64,000 bases of DNA from Corbicula japonica (Eukaryota; Mollusca; Bivalvia; Venerida; Cyrenidae). Location: NCBI GenBank assembly GCA_038501625.1, contig JAZAYU010000349.1, forward strand, positions 408,776-472,775. Reading direction: 5' to 3'. The position numbers were made by a program, and so were the translations under genes. The notes under the pieces were generated by a model. It saw only the letters and a program-made list of their open reading frames with translations. It made no database searches and had not been told where the DNA came from. How positions within the stretch are numbered: position 1 is the stretch's first letter; every line of letters begins with the position of its first letter. Of the stretch, positions 1 to 11,458 are shown piece after piece.

Positions 1-297
1 ATTTTAATTTAATCTTTAGACATTCTTTGTAAGGTTGCACTGTATGGTATTATATATACTGAAAAATAGGCTAAATTTTGAAAAGGGGCCTAAAACGAAA
101 CATATTATAACCCAGCAATCCATAATTGGGATAAGATGAAAATACTTGTATAGTTTACCTCGGCCAGTAACATTAGTAAACTGATAAAAAGAAACTGTAT
201 AATTTATATTGTTCAATGTTTATTCAAATAAGGATTATTCAATATGTAAATCATATATAATCATTACACCATTGTTAATGGTTTGACTTGAATCTGG

Positions 298-750
298 CAG
301 GGGCGTAGCCAGCTTTTATAAAGTTGTAGGCCCAGACAAGGGGTTTCAAGGGGGGGGGGGGGGCAGCCCTTTGATAAGGGGTCTGGGGCGAAGCAAAATG
401 CGCCTTCCAGTATATTTTCAAGGAAAATAATGAAAACAAAAAAATTTACCTAAGAATTTGATTTGATGCAAACTTTAATGAACACGGTAAATCTTGAATA
501 AGCCATGGGTGAAACGTAGACAGTCCATTTTCTGCATTTAACAGAAGCAAATATGTTGATAACAACATCAACGTTAACATCAATTTCTTGCCAAATCAAC
601 GCCAAAGACACACGTGATTTGACCAAACGGCTTGAACCTGCTATCATCCCCCACTCCTCTTTTTATTTTTTTTTTTGACTTTTGATAATGTCAATTTTTG
701 TCCAACTTGTAGGCTCGGGCCTACCTGGCCTTATAGTAGCTACGCCACTG
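298..750. mobile_element. hAT-like non-autonomous TIR element
   Basis: The ends are inverted repeats: the left end reads CAGGGGCGTAGCCAGC and the complement of the right end reads CAGTGGCGTAGCTACT, 13 of 16 matching. CAGNGGCGTAGC ends are typical of hAT-superfamily elements. The interior has a poly-G run near 350 and no coding potential. A clean 8-bp target duplication is not visible; only TCTGG is shared by the two flanks. The superfamily assignment is therefore tentative. Confidence 0.5.
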
Positions 751-2165
751 TCTGGTGCATACCCATTGCAGCCCCTTACTTGGGAGTAATTTTGTAATAA
801 CAATATTATTAAGTTCGTAGCAGAAGGAAAACAAACAATCGTGAATGATGCATAAAATTATGTAATGTTGTTTTATGTTGGTACCGAAAAGTAAACAAAA
901 AATGTTTTTTCCCATATTTATTCCATCAGCGTATTACATTACTACGAAGAATGAAATATTTCTCATCATTTTGGGCAATATACTAATGTCACGGTGTTAT
1001 AATCAAATAAAATGAATATGCACATATTTACATGTAAACATTTATTTGTAAAATTGGCAAAACCATTGCCTTTGGCAAAATATGCGTACAATCGTGAGAA
1101 AATGACATAAATAAATAACAATAAAAACTACAAATGAGTTGTCAATATTATTATTTTTCCGACATTTAACAAGAAATATCAATAAAACACCATCAATAAC
1201 AATTATCTGTAATCATATCGTTTTTTAAAATTGAAAGCCTTACGAATTAATCTTGAAAATTATAAACGAGTCCTTTTTTATTTTTCTTACTTCATCATGT
1301 TAAATTTATCTACGTATGTCCTATGTATTACTTTTTAATATTCGTATAATTAAGACTTACGAACAAATAGTGGTATTCGTTTTATTTCATTTTTTTAGTT
1401 AAAGCATTTACATATTCTGTTTTTTCTTGTATAAACCGTGTACCTTTTGTGTTTTAATATTGAAGAATCGACCGCAAATTCTTAACTTAATGTTTTTACT
1501 TTTCATTAGTCTAAGTGATATTTGATAAATATTTTTCTCTACCGAACTCAGTTTAAAATTAAGCAAAGCTTTTTAATTTTAGCCTGTTATTATTTCCTCG
1601 TATAAATTCTTGGCTGGATTTGTCTCTAATTATTAAAGATCAATTATTAAAAGAATTTTCTGTTATGGCGAAATCGAAACGAAAATTGCCAAATTTCACC
1701 AAACACAGCCAAATCAAAGCATCGAGTTTAAACTGTTTTATATGTACAGGTAAAAAGGCTTTTACAAAAGTTACAATGCAGGTTATCGACTTCCTTAACG
1801 TTATGTACATGTACTACAACATTTCTAAGCAAAACGTAAAAAACAGGTTTATCCATTTTATCAAGCAGATGAAATTTGGTATCTTCATCGGAATCAGTTT
1901 TTGGAACGAAAACGACATGATAGCTCTTATGCCTTGTTCAAACAAAGCTTTGACAATATTATTCTTACTACATTCGTACACCTTAAAAACAACCTTGTGG
2001 ACTATTTCAAAGATATTTCCATCGATTTTATTCAAGTTAAAATCGTTAAATCAATACACATAGTATAATATTAAAATATCTGTACATGCAAGCTTTGACA
2101 GGCACCAACATTCTGTGATAATTACAAGTTACAACTAATAAATCGAATCATAAACGCCACATGAA
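751..2165. other. AT-rich intergenic DNA, no gene recognised
   Basis: Mostly AT-rich sequence. The longest open frame (1620-2063, +) has no ATG at its start and no recognisable domain, and it overlaps an antisense open frame of similar composition. Nothing supports a gene. Confidence 0.5.
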
Positions 2166-2167
2166 CT

Positions 2168-2278
2168 CCAGGGTTGAAGGTTATAAAGCTGAGTTTGGAA
2201 ACCAGTCGCCATTTCAGCCAATCAGATGCTTGAGATTTGAGACTGGTTTCCATGCTCAGCTTTATAACCTTGGGCACA
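2168..2278. repeat. Short palindromic repeat (family P1)
   Basis: A hairpin-forming sequence: it begins AAGGTTATAAAGCTGAG and ends in the near-complement CTCAGCTTTATAACCTT, with TTTCAGCCAATCAGATGCTT in the loop region. Related copies lie at about 2868-2948, 27629-27693 and 42842-42985. The size and inverted termini fit a short MITE or fold-back repeat. Confidence 0.65.
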
Positions 2279-2400
2279 GTTCATTCGCAATTTCCCCTCG
2301 ATCCAAAAGTCACTACATACTTAAAAAATAATGATTATTCCATCAGAAATATTTTATATAACTAATCAAACTTAACAATCTACTTATAAATGGAGATGTT

Positions 2401-2660
2401 CAAATAGATGAAAAAGGAACTTTGAAGACCCTTAAACTCGACAGATATGAAAATATTGCAGGCCTGGTTTGATTGAGTCTGTTCATTGTCAGTAATGGAA
2501 ATGCTTATTACTGCCCACGCCGCCTAGCCCCGGGTTGAGCACAACTCAATATTTACACCAATAAACAGTTCAAATATTATCCCAAAAGATGCATATGGCA
2601 TACATGGAGCATTCAATGCTGTATTTTCAGATTAATAGCATTCAAGATAAATATCCGTTG
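2401..2660 (+). repeat. Dispersed repeat family R1, partial copy
   Basis: A copy of the most frequent interspersed repeat in the window. Its hallmarks are AATAGATGAAAAGGGAAC at one end, a GGTTTGATTGAGCCTGTTCA block, and the GC-rich core GCCGCCTAGCCCCGGGTTGA. Other copies are near 7.2, 9.4, 15.1, 21.3, 21.7, 38.0, 46.1, 58.7 and 62.8 kb. It has no open frame of note and is probably a non-autonomous transposon. Confidence 0.7.
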
Positions 2661-2867
2661 TGCTAAATACATGATAGTAAACCATTATAGGTTACTATGC
2701 ATAAGGCACACATGTCCTGGTACGGTAGTAGAATAATTTTATAAAAGACTAGGGTTGGCTTTGTGTTTCTTTTTATTCATCTGAACCATTTTAATTATTT
2801 ATATTTCAGAATTGGTTATTCTTTCATTGGATTCCCCTTTAACTTTAAACCAAGAGAGATCAGTCTA

Positions 2868-2948
2868 AAATCTCAAGCGTGTGATTTGCTGACATAGCGG
2901 CTGGTCGCCATTTCAGCCAATCAGATGCTTGAGATTTGAGACTGGTCG
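2868..2948. repeat. Partial copy of palindromic repeat P1
   Basis: Shares the TTTCAGCCAATCAGATGCTT core and the flanking GAGATTTGAGACTGG block with the copies at 2168 and 42842, but the outer arms are missing. Confidence 0.5.
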
Positions 2949-3175
2949 AGGAATCTAAACATTTTAAGGTATCAGTACTTGTGTTCACGTTTATCTAACA
3001 GCACTGCAGAATTAAAATATTAAAAGATACATAAGTTAACAAGTTCGCAAAATGTATGAACTGAGGCGTTAGCGATGATTTTATCATTTTGATTTAAATT
3101 CTGAATTCTCCGTGAGCATATATAATTATACAGTTTCTTAACATCATGACAGGCCAATCTGAACATAAAACTATT

Positions 3176-3300
3176 TAGGCAGTAACCCCTCGGGTTCTCA
3201 CTTAATTGTTTGTTGCGTCTATTTTGAAACTAATAATTGTATAACCATGCTCTCTTCTCTCTACTTTTAGGCTGTGGGTGGAGGCTATGTCTACTGGCTG
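3176..3300 (+). repeat. Dispersed repeat family R2, partial
   Basis: Similar to about 9835-9960 (shared TAACCCCTCGGGTTCTCA, AACCATGCTCTCT and GAGGCTGT blocks) and to the inverted copy near 42.99-43.15 kb. It lies just upstream of the gene 1 promoter. Confidence 0.45.
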
Positions 3301-3460
3301 GATGTTATTGTTTTTGATCAAGTACATGAGGCATTAGTTATGATTGTAATACACCATGTACCAGACAAATACGACAGCCGGTGTTCAATCCGTCAAACAA
3401 GTTACAAACATAATGACATTATTTATGTCATGGGTGCGAGACTTTTGTCAGCTCAATTTG

Positions 3461-3517
3461 TATAAAATCAACGCAAAGAACACAATCATCGCCATAACCA
3501 GGACGACTACTCCCAAG
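3461..3517 (+). promoter_or_regulatory. TATA promoter and 5'UTR exon 1 of gene 1
   Basis: TATAAAA at 3461-3467 is followed about 30 bp later by the inferred start site (near 3490). The short leader exon ends at 3517, at the donor AAG|GTAAGA. The block from GGGTGCGAGAC through TATA to the donor is nearly identical in genes 2 and 3 (11459-11526 and 23102-23158), and this conservation supports its function. The exact start site is inferred from TATA spacing. Confidence 0.7.
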
Positions 3518-3755
3518 GTAAGAACACAGTTGTTTACAATATATATTTATGTACCTTGTATTATTGTTGTATAATGTAGCTATTAAGTCTATCACTGGTA
3601 GGGAAAGAGTCATCCGTTTTGTGTTGTTGTTGTTGTTGTTTTAAAGTGATATATTTAACACAGTAATGGTATATATTAACTACTATATACTATCAGATAA
3701 AGATTATCTCTGTAAAATCATTTAAGAACAATTTTCTCTATTTTTAGGTTAAGCA

Positions 3756-5916
3756 ATGATTAAGTCAGTCGCCATTTTGTTGTTCGGCGCTATAGCCGTT
3801 AACGCCCAGTACTACAGCAAGAAGGGCGGACTAGGTGGCGGATATGGCGGAATCGGGGGCGGATATGGGGGTAGTTTCGGCGGATATGGTGGAATCGGCG
3901 GATACGGAAAAGGAGGTTATGGAGGAGGAATCGTGATCGGAGGAGGATATGGTGGTAAGTTATTTTTCGTTATTGATTGATGCAAATATATGTAAACAAC
4001 AAACTCTACATGTTTATTGTTTTATTACACAATTTCACTTTCTCATCAAGTGAGTTAATTTTGTCAAAGTTTATTTGCGAAAAAGCATACCCGTACCTCA
4101 GTGCAAAATGTAAAGATTAAAAAAAACAAGTTTGCGTTTAAACATCGTAGATATTAAAGAACATTTTCATTAAATCAACATTTTGAAACTGTGTGGATAT
4201 ATTTTCGTCGACATTTTCTATAAAGTCATACTTCATTTTTACTTTTTATCCTTGAGGAGTTATATTAAAGGCACTATACAAAAATGGACAGTTGATCGTA
4301 AGAAATAAAACACAGCTTTTAATAATAAATAGTATAAAAGTTAGACTATTTGTTTATATATTTGAGCCTAATACCTTTTAATATTTTCTTACAATTAAGA
4401 CATCTTTATTTACTGCTTTATAGTATAATACTATAAAAGCCATCATTATAAACTTTATATTCTCTGCCTCACATCTTCTGTCTGTCTGTGGGTCTGTCTG
4501 TCTGTCTGTCTGTCTGTCTGTATCTGTCTGTATCTGTCTGCATGTCTGTCTTTCTGTTTGGCTGTCTATCTGTCTGTCTGTCGGTCTCTCTCAGTACCAT
4601 CATATGTTAGACAATGAGCAAAAACGCAAACACATAAGCACAATTTATTTCAAATGCTACAGGTGACTACGGTATCTGTCTGTCTATCTGTCTGTATGAG
4701 CATAAACATAAGCACAATTTATTTCAAATTTTACAGGTGGTTACGGTGGCAAGTCCTACGGGAGCTATGGCAGTCTTGGCGGGTAAGTTACGTGTCAAAA
4801 ACCGTTTGACAGGTGTTTTATTTATGGACAATAATAAGGGAAAATCAGTACTGGAAGATCCGGTTGATTCTCATCTTACTTTTCTTGTCTTTGTTATTCT
4901 TGTTTTTGATATTTGTTAATCGGAAGTTGTCACGTATCTTTGAAATGTCATCATTGAAACGGAATCCAGTATCATTATATTTGCAGTATAAGGACATACT
5001 CGCAAACAAGCTCAATCAAACCGAGTTTAGTTTCTAGGATTTAGCTACCTTTAGAACTCAGTGAAATATAGAGTCTAGTTTCAAACGCTAGCAGTACTCG
5101 TATAAAGGGAATCCAGTAATATACTTCATTATAACGAGTCGGCCATATTGTGCTGGAAAACTTTTTTGCTGAAGTCTCGATAGCTTATACGTCTGCATTT
5201 AAATTTGAAGACTAAAAAGCATATTCATATTGAGAAAACATTATGTCATAAAACAAATGTAATATATATAAATACTAGTATATGCAATAAACTGCAAAGA
5301 ATATGTTTTACTATTTTTAAATACTTTTTACAGCTATGGAGGTATTGGAAGTGGCAAATACGGTGGTAGCCTCGGCGGATACGGTGGTAGCTTCGGTGGA
5401 TACGGTGGTAGCCTCGGATACGGTAGCATCGGAGGCGGCAAATACGGTGGTAGCATCGGTGCTGGATACGGTAGCATTGGAGGTGGCAAATACGGTGGTA
5501 GCCTCGTTGGATACGGTGGTAGCTTCGGTGGATACGGTGGTAGCCTCGGATACGGTAGCATAGGAGGCGGCAAATACGGTGGTAGCATCGGTGCCGGATA
5601 CGGTAGCATCGGAGGTGGCAAATACGGTGGTAGCCTCGGCGGATACGGTGGCAGCTTTGGTGGATACGGTGGTAACATCGGTGGATACGGTAGCATCGGA
5701 GGCGGCAAATACGGTGGTAGCATCGGTGCCGGATACGGTAGCATCGGAGGCGGCAAATACGGCGGCAGCATCGTTGGATACGGTGGCATCAGTGGCGGAA
5801 TCGATGGCGGATATGGTAGCTTCGGTGCTGGATACGGTAGCATGGGAAGTTACGGTGGCATCAGCGGTGGTATCGGCGGAGGTATCGGCAGCGGCAAAAT
5901 TGGAGGCTCTTACTAG
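3756..5916 (+). CDS. Secreted glycine/tyrosine-rich repeat protein, gene 1
   Basis: Three coding exons, 3748-3954 (ATG at 3756), 4737-4782 and 5334-5916, join with phase 1 and phase 2 introns into 275 codons plus a stop. All junctions have GT-AG sites and mirror genes 2 and 3. Residues 1-17 ([17 protein letters not shown]) form a clear signal peptide, and the mature chain starts QYYSKKGG. The rest is almost entirely Gly with Tyr, Ser, Ile and Lys in [17 protein letters not shown] and GGISGGI units, ending in GGSY. There is no cysteine and no enzyme motif. This composition is typical of shematrin-like shell or periostracum matrix proteins of bivalves, so a structural extracellular role is likely but inferred. 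Exon 2 has one 29-residue repeat fewer than genes 2 and 3. The first exon is untranslated. Confidence 0.88.
4477..4590. repeat. TCTG tetranucleotide microsatellite in intron
   Basis: An imperfect run of CTGT/TCTG units inside the second coding intron of gene 1. A shorter block of the same motif recurs near 4675-4695, next to a duplicated stretch (CATAAGCACAATTTATTTCA) just before the exon 3 acceptor. Confidence 0.85.
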
Positions 5917-6095
5917 AAACTTTTCAGACGGTTCTTTCTCAGTTTTCCAAAGTTAAATAACTAATATCCGAGAACGTTGTGATCTCAGAAAATTGTTTTC
6001 ATTCTGTTAACATTCAGACCTATTTATTATAGTTTTGTTTGTTTATTTTTACAGAAAACCATTACTGTTACTTCATATACATTAATTTATTGAGA

Positions 6096-6101
6096 AATAA
6101 A
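6096..6101 (+). terminator. Polyadenylation signal, gene 1
   Basis: AATAAA lies 180 nt after the stop and is followed by a GT/T-rich stretch (GTGTTGTTTTT), the usual downstream element. Confidence 0.6.
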
Positions 6102-6880
6102 TGTGTTGTTTTTACAACTAAGTTTGTTTCATGTATCTTACCCCCCCCCCCCCCCATCCCCACAAAAAAAAACAAACAAAAAAAACAACAACAACAAAAA
6201 AATAATAATTTTCATAACCGTGGCCTTCAATGCATTTTTGAATATTACACTCAATGTTTACACATTGGATAAAGCAATCGGTTTACATACATGTAACGAG
6301 CAAACTTTTGGCGGAACTGAACGTACATGTGTAATAAAATTTGACATGGGAGGGGAGAATAATTCTATAAATAATAATTACTGTATGATTGTTCTGTTTA
6401 TAGACAAAAAGATAGTGAACCATTATAATAATTAATATTCTGTTCTTTCAATAGACTAATGAAAAATTTAAAACATAAAAAATTATATATTCTGTTCTAT
6501 TTTAGACAAAAAGATAGTTAATCATAATAATATTTACATAATTATTCTGTTCTATATTTTATAAATAATACACACTCTTTTCTTTCGAATTTTAGAACAC
6601 TTGTTCTTTATCAAGAAAAATACAGACATAATTGTGTTTAAGTAGAATCCATGTTGCAAGCGTATGGTTGTTTTTTCATTGAAAACGTTCACCATACCCA
6701 TGATCGTATAAGGGATTGTATTATTCAAAGTACATTGTTTATTAAATACAGAATTTATTATTCTTGTTAAAAACACATCATTCCATAAATTCAGTTTATT
6801 CAATTGAAAACGCGTAGTTCTAATACTTTAAATTACTCGTTTCAAATCCGCGTTTGTACAATTGTCAATCTCCTTCCCTC
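6102..6880. other. Intergenic, low-complexity DNA
   Basis: Contains a poly-C run near 6141-6157 followed by A-rich sequence, and two related stretches near 6360-6440 and 6480-6545 sharing TTCTGTTC...TAGACAAAAAGATAGT. No gene is seen. Confidence 0.5.
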
Positions 6881-6939
6881 CCTCAAAGTTCCCTTTTCAT
6901 CTATTTAAATACCACAGTAGCGTTGTTTGTGCCGTGTGG

Positions 6940-7755
6940 CGGCTGTAAAAAGTCTCCCCGTACATTCAATCAGTGCTGTTACATATGTCAGTTACGTCCT
7001 TTGAAGGTCGTCGAGCACGATATGTATGTACTATGTTAATAGTACTTCTAAATTTACTTTTTGTTTTAAATATTTCGGCCAGTTTAAAGATAGGTGGTTT
7101 CAATATCCCAGCCAATATCAATTTGGATATTGTTCAAACACCCACAGGGATATACTTCCTCCTTTTTAAAGTTTGCCTTCGGCATTGTCTGTGATATGCA
7201 AGATTTATATTCTAAGATCCCCTCTCAAAATTCTATTCTCGTTTAGGGCAAACCCATTCTTTTATCGGGGACCATAGGCCGCTGACCATGGAGTGATATT
7301 AAGGTAGTCTAACTGTAATGATTTCCCGCGCTTTTTTCTCGAATGTCGGGAATACTCGGTTAACTGTCACTAACAGTCGACAATAATCGATGTCGCTTCG
7401 GTTACTATCGGCTCTGACGAGTAGCGTCGGAAGTCACCGAAAGCGAGCCGATGTTTGACGACGTCGCAAATTTATGCGCGGGAAAGCATTACAGTTAAAC
7501 TACCTTAATCTGAAAATACCGCATTGAAGGTTCCATGTTAACCGCCATATGCATAACATTGTTTGGGATGGTTCAAAATTGTATTTTTTATTAGTGTAAA
7601 TATTGAGTTACGCTCAACCCGGGGCTAGGCGGCGTGGGCAGTAAAAAGCATTTTCATTACTGCCCATGAACAGGCTCAGTCAAACCGAGCCTGAAATATT
7701 TTCATAATTGTCGTGGTCGAGGGACTTCAAAGTTCCCTTTTCATCTATTATTAAA
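6940..7755 (-). repeat. Long copy of repeat R1 (inverted), carrying a nested MITE
   Basis: Reading the minus strand from 7755, the GATGAAAAGGGAACTTTG end, the CGCCTAGCCCCGGGTTGAGC core and a long tail match the copy at 46.10-46.64 kb almost throughout. This is one of the two longest R1 copies and shows that the full repeat is about 550-600 bp. It is interrupted at 7303-7504 by a TTAA-flanked element. The R1-end sequence (AAGTTCCCTTTTCATCTATT) also occurs at 6887-6906, perhaps a second truncated copy. Confidence 0.7.
7303..7504. mobile_element. MITE with TTAA target duplication, nested in R1
   Basis: The 202-bp element has 29-bp terminal inverted repeats with two mismatches, starting GGTAGTCTAACTGTAATG and, on the complement, GGTAGTTTAACTGTAATG. 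It is flanked on both sides by TTAA (7299-7302 and 7505-7508). Uninterrupted R1 copies read CAGATTAATACCATTCC at this place, which confirms insertion at TTAA. TTAA duplication is the hallmark of piggyBac-type transposition; the element encodes no protein. Confidence 0.85.
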
Positions 7756-8370
7756 AGTTTCTCAATTTAAAATCGTAAAGTTATCATTTTCTAAGTTCCC
7801 AAATTTTTCATAAAAAATCTTAAGTCTTAAATAAAAGAAATCACACCAAAAGTCTTAGCTTAAACATGATCTACAAGGATCTAGTGATCGGTGCGAATCC
7901 AACAATATAACTAAACTAACAGAAGAAATCTGTCTCATGTTAAGCAAAAAGTATCGCGAAACATGTTGTGTCCTAAACGTTATAAACTTAGTGCAAGTTT
8001 CTTCGTCAGACTGATTATGAGTCCTTGTTCTTGGCAGAAAACTCCCGAAAGTTTGATAAGTTGTATACTTCTAATCTCAATCTACGAGTATATTGCTTTA
8101 TTCTTACAAGAATACCTCCATGGACAAATAAAACTCTACTATGAATATTTGCTTATACCTAGCCAAAAGTTACCATTAACATACAACCAAGAGTTTAGAA
8201 AGATCGTCACTGTTTTATTTAAGATCATCAAAGTTAACGAGTTTGTTCCTGCACCTTATTACTGAAATATGCTGGCACAACAATATAGCCCAGGCTATAG
8301 AAGCACAACATACACAGATCTGTAAGCCTAGTGATACCTTCTTTAAGAGGTTTTATATACACATGATTAG
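7756..8370. other. Intergenic DNA, no gene recognised
   Basis: A 100-codon open frame (7963-8265, +) begins ATGTTGTGTCCTAAA but has no similarity that can be recognised, no conserved neighbour and AT-rich codon use. It is not called. Confidence 0.4.
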
Positions 8371-8372
8371 TA

Positions 8373-8490
8373 GACAAATCATAACTTTAGCCTATGCAAA
8401 ATCATAACTTTAACCTATGTTAAATAATAACTTTAGCCTACGCTAAATCATAACTTTAAGCTACACTAAATCAAATCTTTAACATATGCT
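8373..8490. repeat. Tandem repeat, about 26-bp unit
   Basis: About five imperfect copies of AAATCATAACTTTAGCCTA followed by a variable ATGC/CGCT/CACT end. Confidence 0.75.
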
Positions 8491-9332
8491 CTTTTGCTCT
8501 TTATTTTTGTATGTGCGGGAAGGCTTTGATGTTTATTGAATGTCACTGTTCCAGATAGAGATTTTCACGCTTTTAGGTCATTAAATTCTATATAACTATA
8601 ATAATTATTATACTTTGACGCAGTGCTGTTGTAAATAATGTACTTTTATACGTTGGTCTAGAAAAAAAGCCAACAATAATGCGATAATATGTAACTGGAT
8701 AGTGTCATATTTAAAAACGCAAAGGAAATTTTATTACATGTATTGTTAAAAGCTGTTTTGTGTTGTTAACGAAAGATAAGCCTGCAGTTTTGAAACAATG
8801 TTTAATTTGATTTTTGTTTCACTTCCACAGACTATCATCACTAAGGAGACTTACTTATAATGTTACTCTAAATCAATATTACATATTTTCGCGTTTTGGT
8901 AAGGTCGGGCATATTCGCGAATATTTATTTTCGCGCGTTTTTCTACTTTCTTAATATAATTTTTTATCATATTATTATACATAATATAATAGACATATTC
9001 GCGCATATTCATTTTTGCGCTTAAGTGCCATCTGCGAATATAGCAAACTCAGTTTGTCGCTAATATTTGTTGCTTTACAGTATTAGGTTGGTAGGAAAAA
9101 AAACAGCACTTGTTCAACAATGTGTATAAGCTATAACAATTATTGTTGGGTTGGTTTTTTTTTTGTAGCGAAAAGCTGCAATAATCCTATAATTTTAACC
9201 AGTTCCGGCAATATGATATTACATCATTTTACATGTATGTCATAACAAAAACAAAAAGATATACAGACATTTAGTTTCTAATTTTGAAGAAAGAAACCTT
9301 GGAAACGTCAAATGATATGAAAACGATCGTTT

Positions 9333-9526
9333 GGGATGGATACAAAATTGAACTGTTTAATGGTGTAAATATTGCGTTGCACTTAATCCCGGTTTGGAGG
9401 CTTGGGCAGTAATATGCATTTCTATTAGTGTCTATGTACAAGCTCAGTCAAACCGGGCCTGCATTATTATCATATCTGTTGTGTTCGGTGGCTTTTCAAG
9501 TTCGCTTCTCATCTATTTCTTATCTA
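9333..9526 (-). repeat. Repeat R1, partial inverted copy
   Basis: The minus strand carries GATGAGAAGCGAACTTG, the GGTTTGACTGAGCTTGTACA block and a diverged core. The same copy is at 21222-21434 in copy C, so this insertion predates the segmental duplication. Confidence 0.6.
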
Positions 9527-9579
9527 AATGGGGAATCTTAAACACATTTTTGCCTAATGTGTAAAAGGTAATAGTCCTT

Positions 9580-9996
9580 TATAGGTAAGGTTAGATCATT
9601 GAGTACCCGCCCTTTGGCTTTTCAATGCTATTAGATTCTTATGTTTTATATGTTTGTGTGCTTTTGCATGCAACATTGTTGAGCCAATAAGTGGGTTGGA
9701 GTTGTTTCACCAAGACAACTTGTATTTGTATTGTGATATGAGAACCTGTTGGGGCAAGTGTGAGGTTGGTGCACCCTAGAACTTGGTTTAAACCCCCAGT
9801 GGCAATTTGATTTGCAAATGACCGTTCCAAGGCGGTAACCCCTCGGGTTCTCATTTTTGTTAATAGTAAGTGGTGTCTCTTTTGAAACTGATCATTTTAT
9901 TAACCATGCTCTCTCCCTCTCTTCTTCTTGACTGTGTGGGGAGGCTGTTTTTTTCTGAATGTGGCGATTCTTGATATGCATATTTCACCCTTTTTA
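9580..9996 (+). repeat. Repeat R2 insertion present only in copy B
   Basis: In copy C the flanks are joined directly (GTCCTTTGTAGATAAAAATA). In copy B about 417 bp lies between GTCCTTTATAG and TTTTTATAGATAAAAATA. The insert matches other R2 copies (31.15 kb, and inverted at 42.99-43.17 kb). A possible target duplication is CTTTATAG / TTTTTATAG. Confidence 0.6.
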
Positions 9997-10577
9997 TAGA
10001 TAAAAATACCGTGTTTACCTTTATTATTACAGCACAAGGAAAGCAATACTTAAAGATATATGAACTGACAAATTCTTAGCATGTTGAGAGTATGAATGAT
10101 TGTGATTGTGTTGATTTCAATAATTATCCGCGTTAAGCATGTTAAGTTCGGAATTTTCTCGTACATCCTCGTAAATTTAACATCGGTCAATGGGTTGGGT
10201 GGGGGTGGGGGCAAAACTTTATCAACCAATTAGAATTTCGATACTTAAACATTTATAATAAATGCCTCTTGCTTTTTTATGTTACCTATAAAACATCTTA
10301 TAAGAGCAAATACGCTGGAATAAGAAGAAACAAATATATAAATAAGAAAAAAGTTCAAAGTTTAATACGAATCAGCCAGTAATTAATGTTCAGAGATGGC
10401 TCTCCGACGGCCATAAAGAGAAGCGGACGTGGCACTACATTCGAAGATCGTTAAGATAGGACAATGTTGCATTGGGATAAAAAAGGCGACTCTGTAAGTT
10501 TAAAAAAATTGTTAACGTTATCGAAATTCTGAAAAGATAATAAACTTTTGGGTGAATATAACAAATAAATGTCTGTT

Positions 10578-10675
10578 AGATGATAAAGCATCTAGCTGGG
10601 AGCGAACCCGCACCGTCACGGCGACAGCGCCTAGCCCTGCAATTCCGATGACTCAACCAACTGAGAGTAGAAATA
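10578..10675 (-). repeat. tRNA-derived SINE-like sequence
   Basis: On the minus strand it has an A-box-like CAGTTGGTTGAG, GGCTAGGCGCTGTCGCCGTG and a B box GGGTTCGCTCCCAG, the split internal pol III promoter of tRNAs. The acceptor stem does not pair, so it is a tRNA-derived repeat, not a tRNA gene. Its duplicate is at 22265-22362, and relatives are near 45.0, 55.3 and 60.9 kb. Confidence 0.5.
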
Positions 10676-11458
10676 GGAATATAATATAGAAAATTGTAGT
10701 TCAGTTTCCGTGTTATTATTTTCAATACGTTGCGTGGGGTTAATAATTTTTAAAATTAACTAAATTCTGAATGGTTAATAAAGTCTGGGACGAATATGAA
10801 GCAAGAAATATCTTTTTGAATAGAAAAAATGTAGAAAAAAGCGCGGTTAATGTTGTAAAGTTTCCTCGTTCTGATTAGGAATAAAAATACGTTTCATGGA
10901 GTTAATAGATGTTAAAATTATCGAAATTTTGAATGAATTATAAGGTATTGGACGGACGTAAAACAAGAAATGCCTTTTAAAAATAAACATTTTTTAGAAG
11001 ACAGCGTGGTGAATGTTGTTTAGTTTCATTGTCATGAGATTGATTTAAAATACTTTTCGTGGATTTACATTTAATGGGTATTAAAATGATCAAAACGTTG
11101 AATGGTTAATTACTTTTTTTTGTAATAAATATATATAAAAAATAAAGTTTTGGGCGAATATTAAACAAGAAATGTATATAAGAAACAGCAATATAATATA
11201 GAAAATGAACGCGATGAATGTTGTTTTGTATCGTGTTTCTGAGAAGTTTCGTGGACTTACATTGTACATGCAAACATACCATACGGCTGATGCAAATGCG
11301 AATAAGGACTGCTATCCAGACCTTACGTGTAAAGAAAATGTCATATCGGCCGATAAAGAATTACCAAACGGTCATGTGAAAAGCCAATTTATCATACACG
11401 CACCAGACAAAATGTCAATCTGCACGTCGGGGGTGCGAGACTTTGACAGCTCAATTAG

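Noticed and set aside
1620..2063. 147-codon plus-strand frame
   Set aside because: Starts with TTG rather than ATG, overlaps an antisense frame and has no recognisable domain or splice context.
5334..5956. Long open frames in other frames and on the antisense strand of the gene 1 last exon ([16 protein letters not shown] and [16 protein letters not shown] proteins)
   Set aside because: Repeat units are multiples of three nucleotides with few stops in any frame. Splicing, signal peptide and conservation support only the Gly-rich frame.
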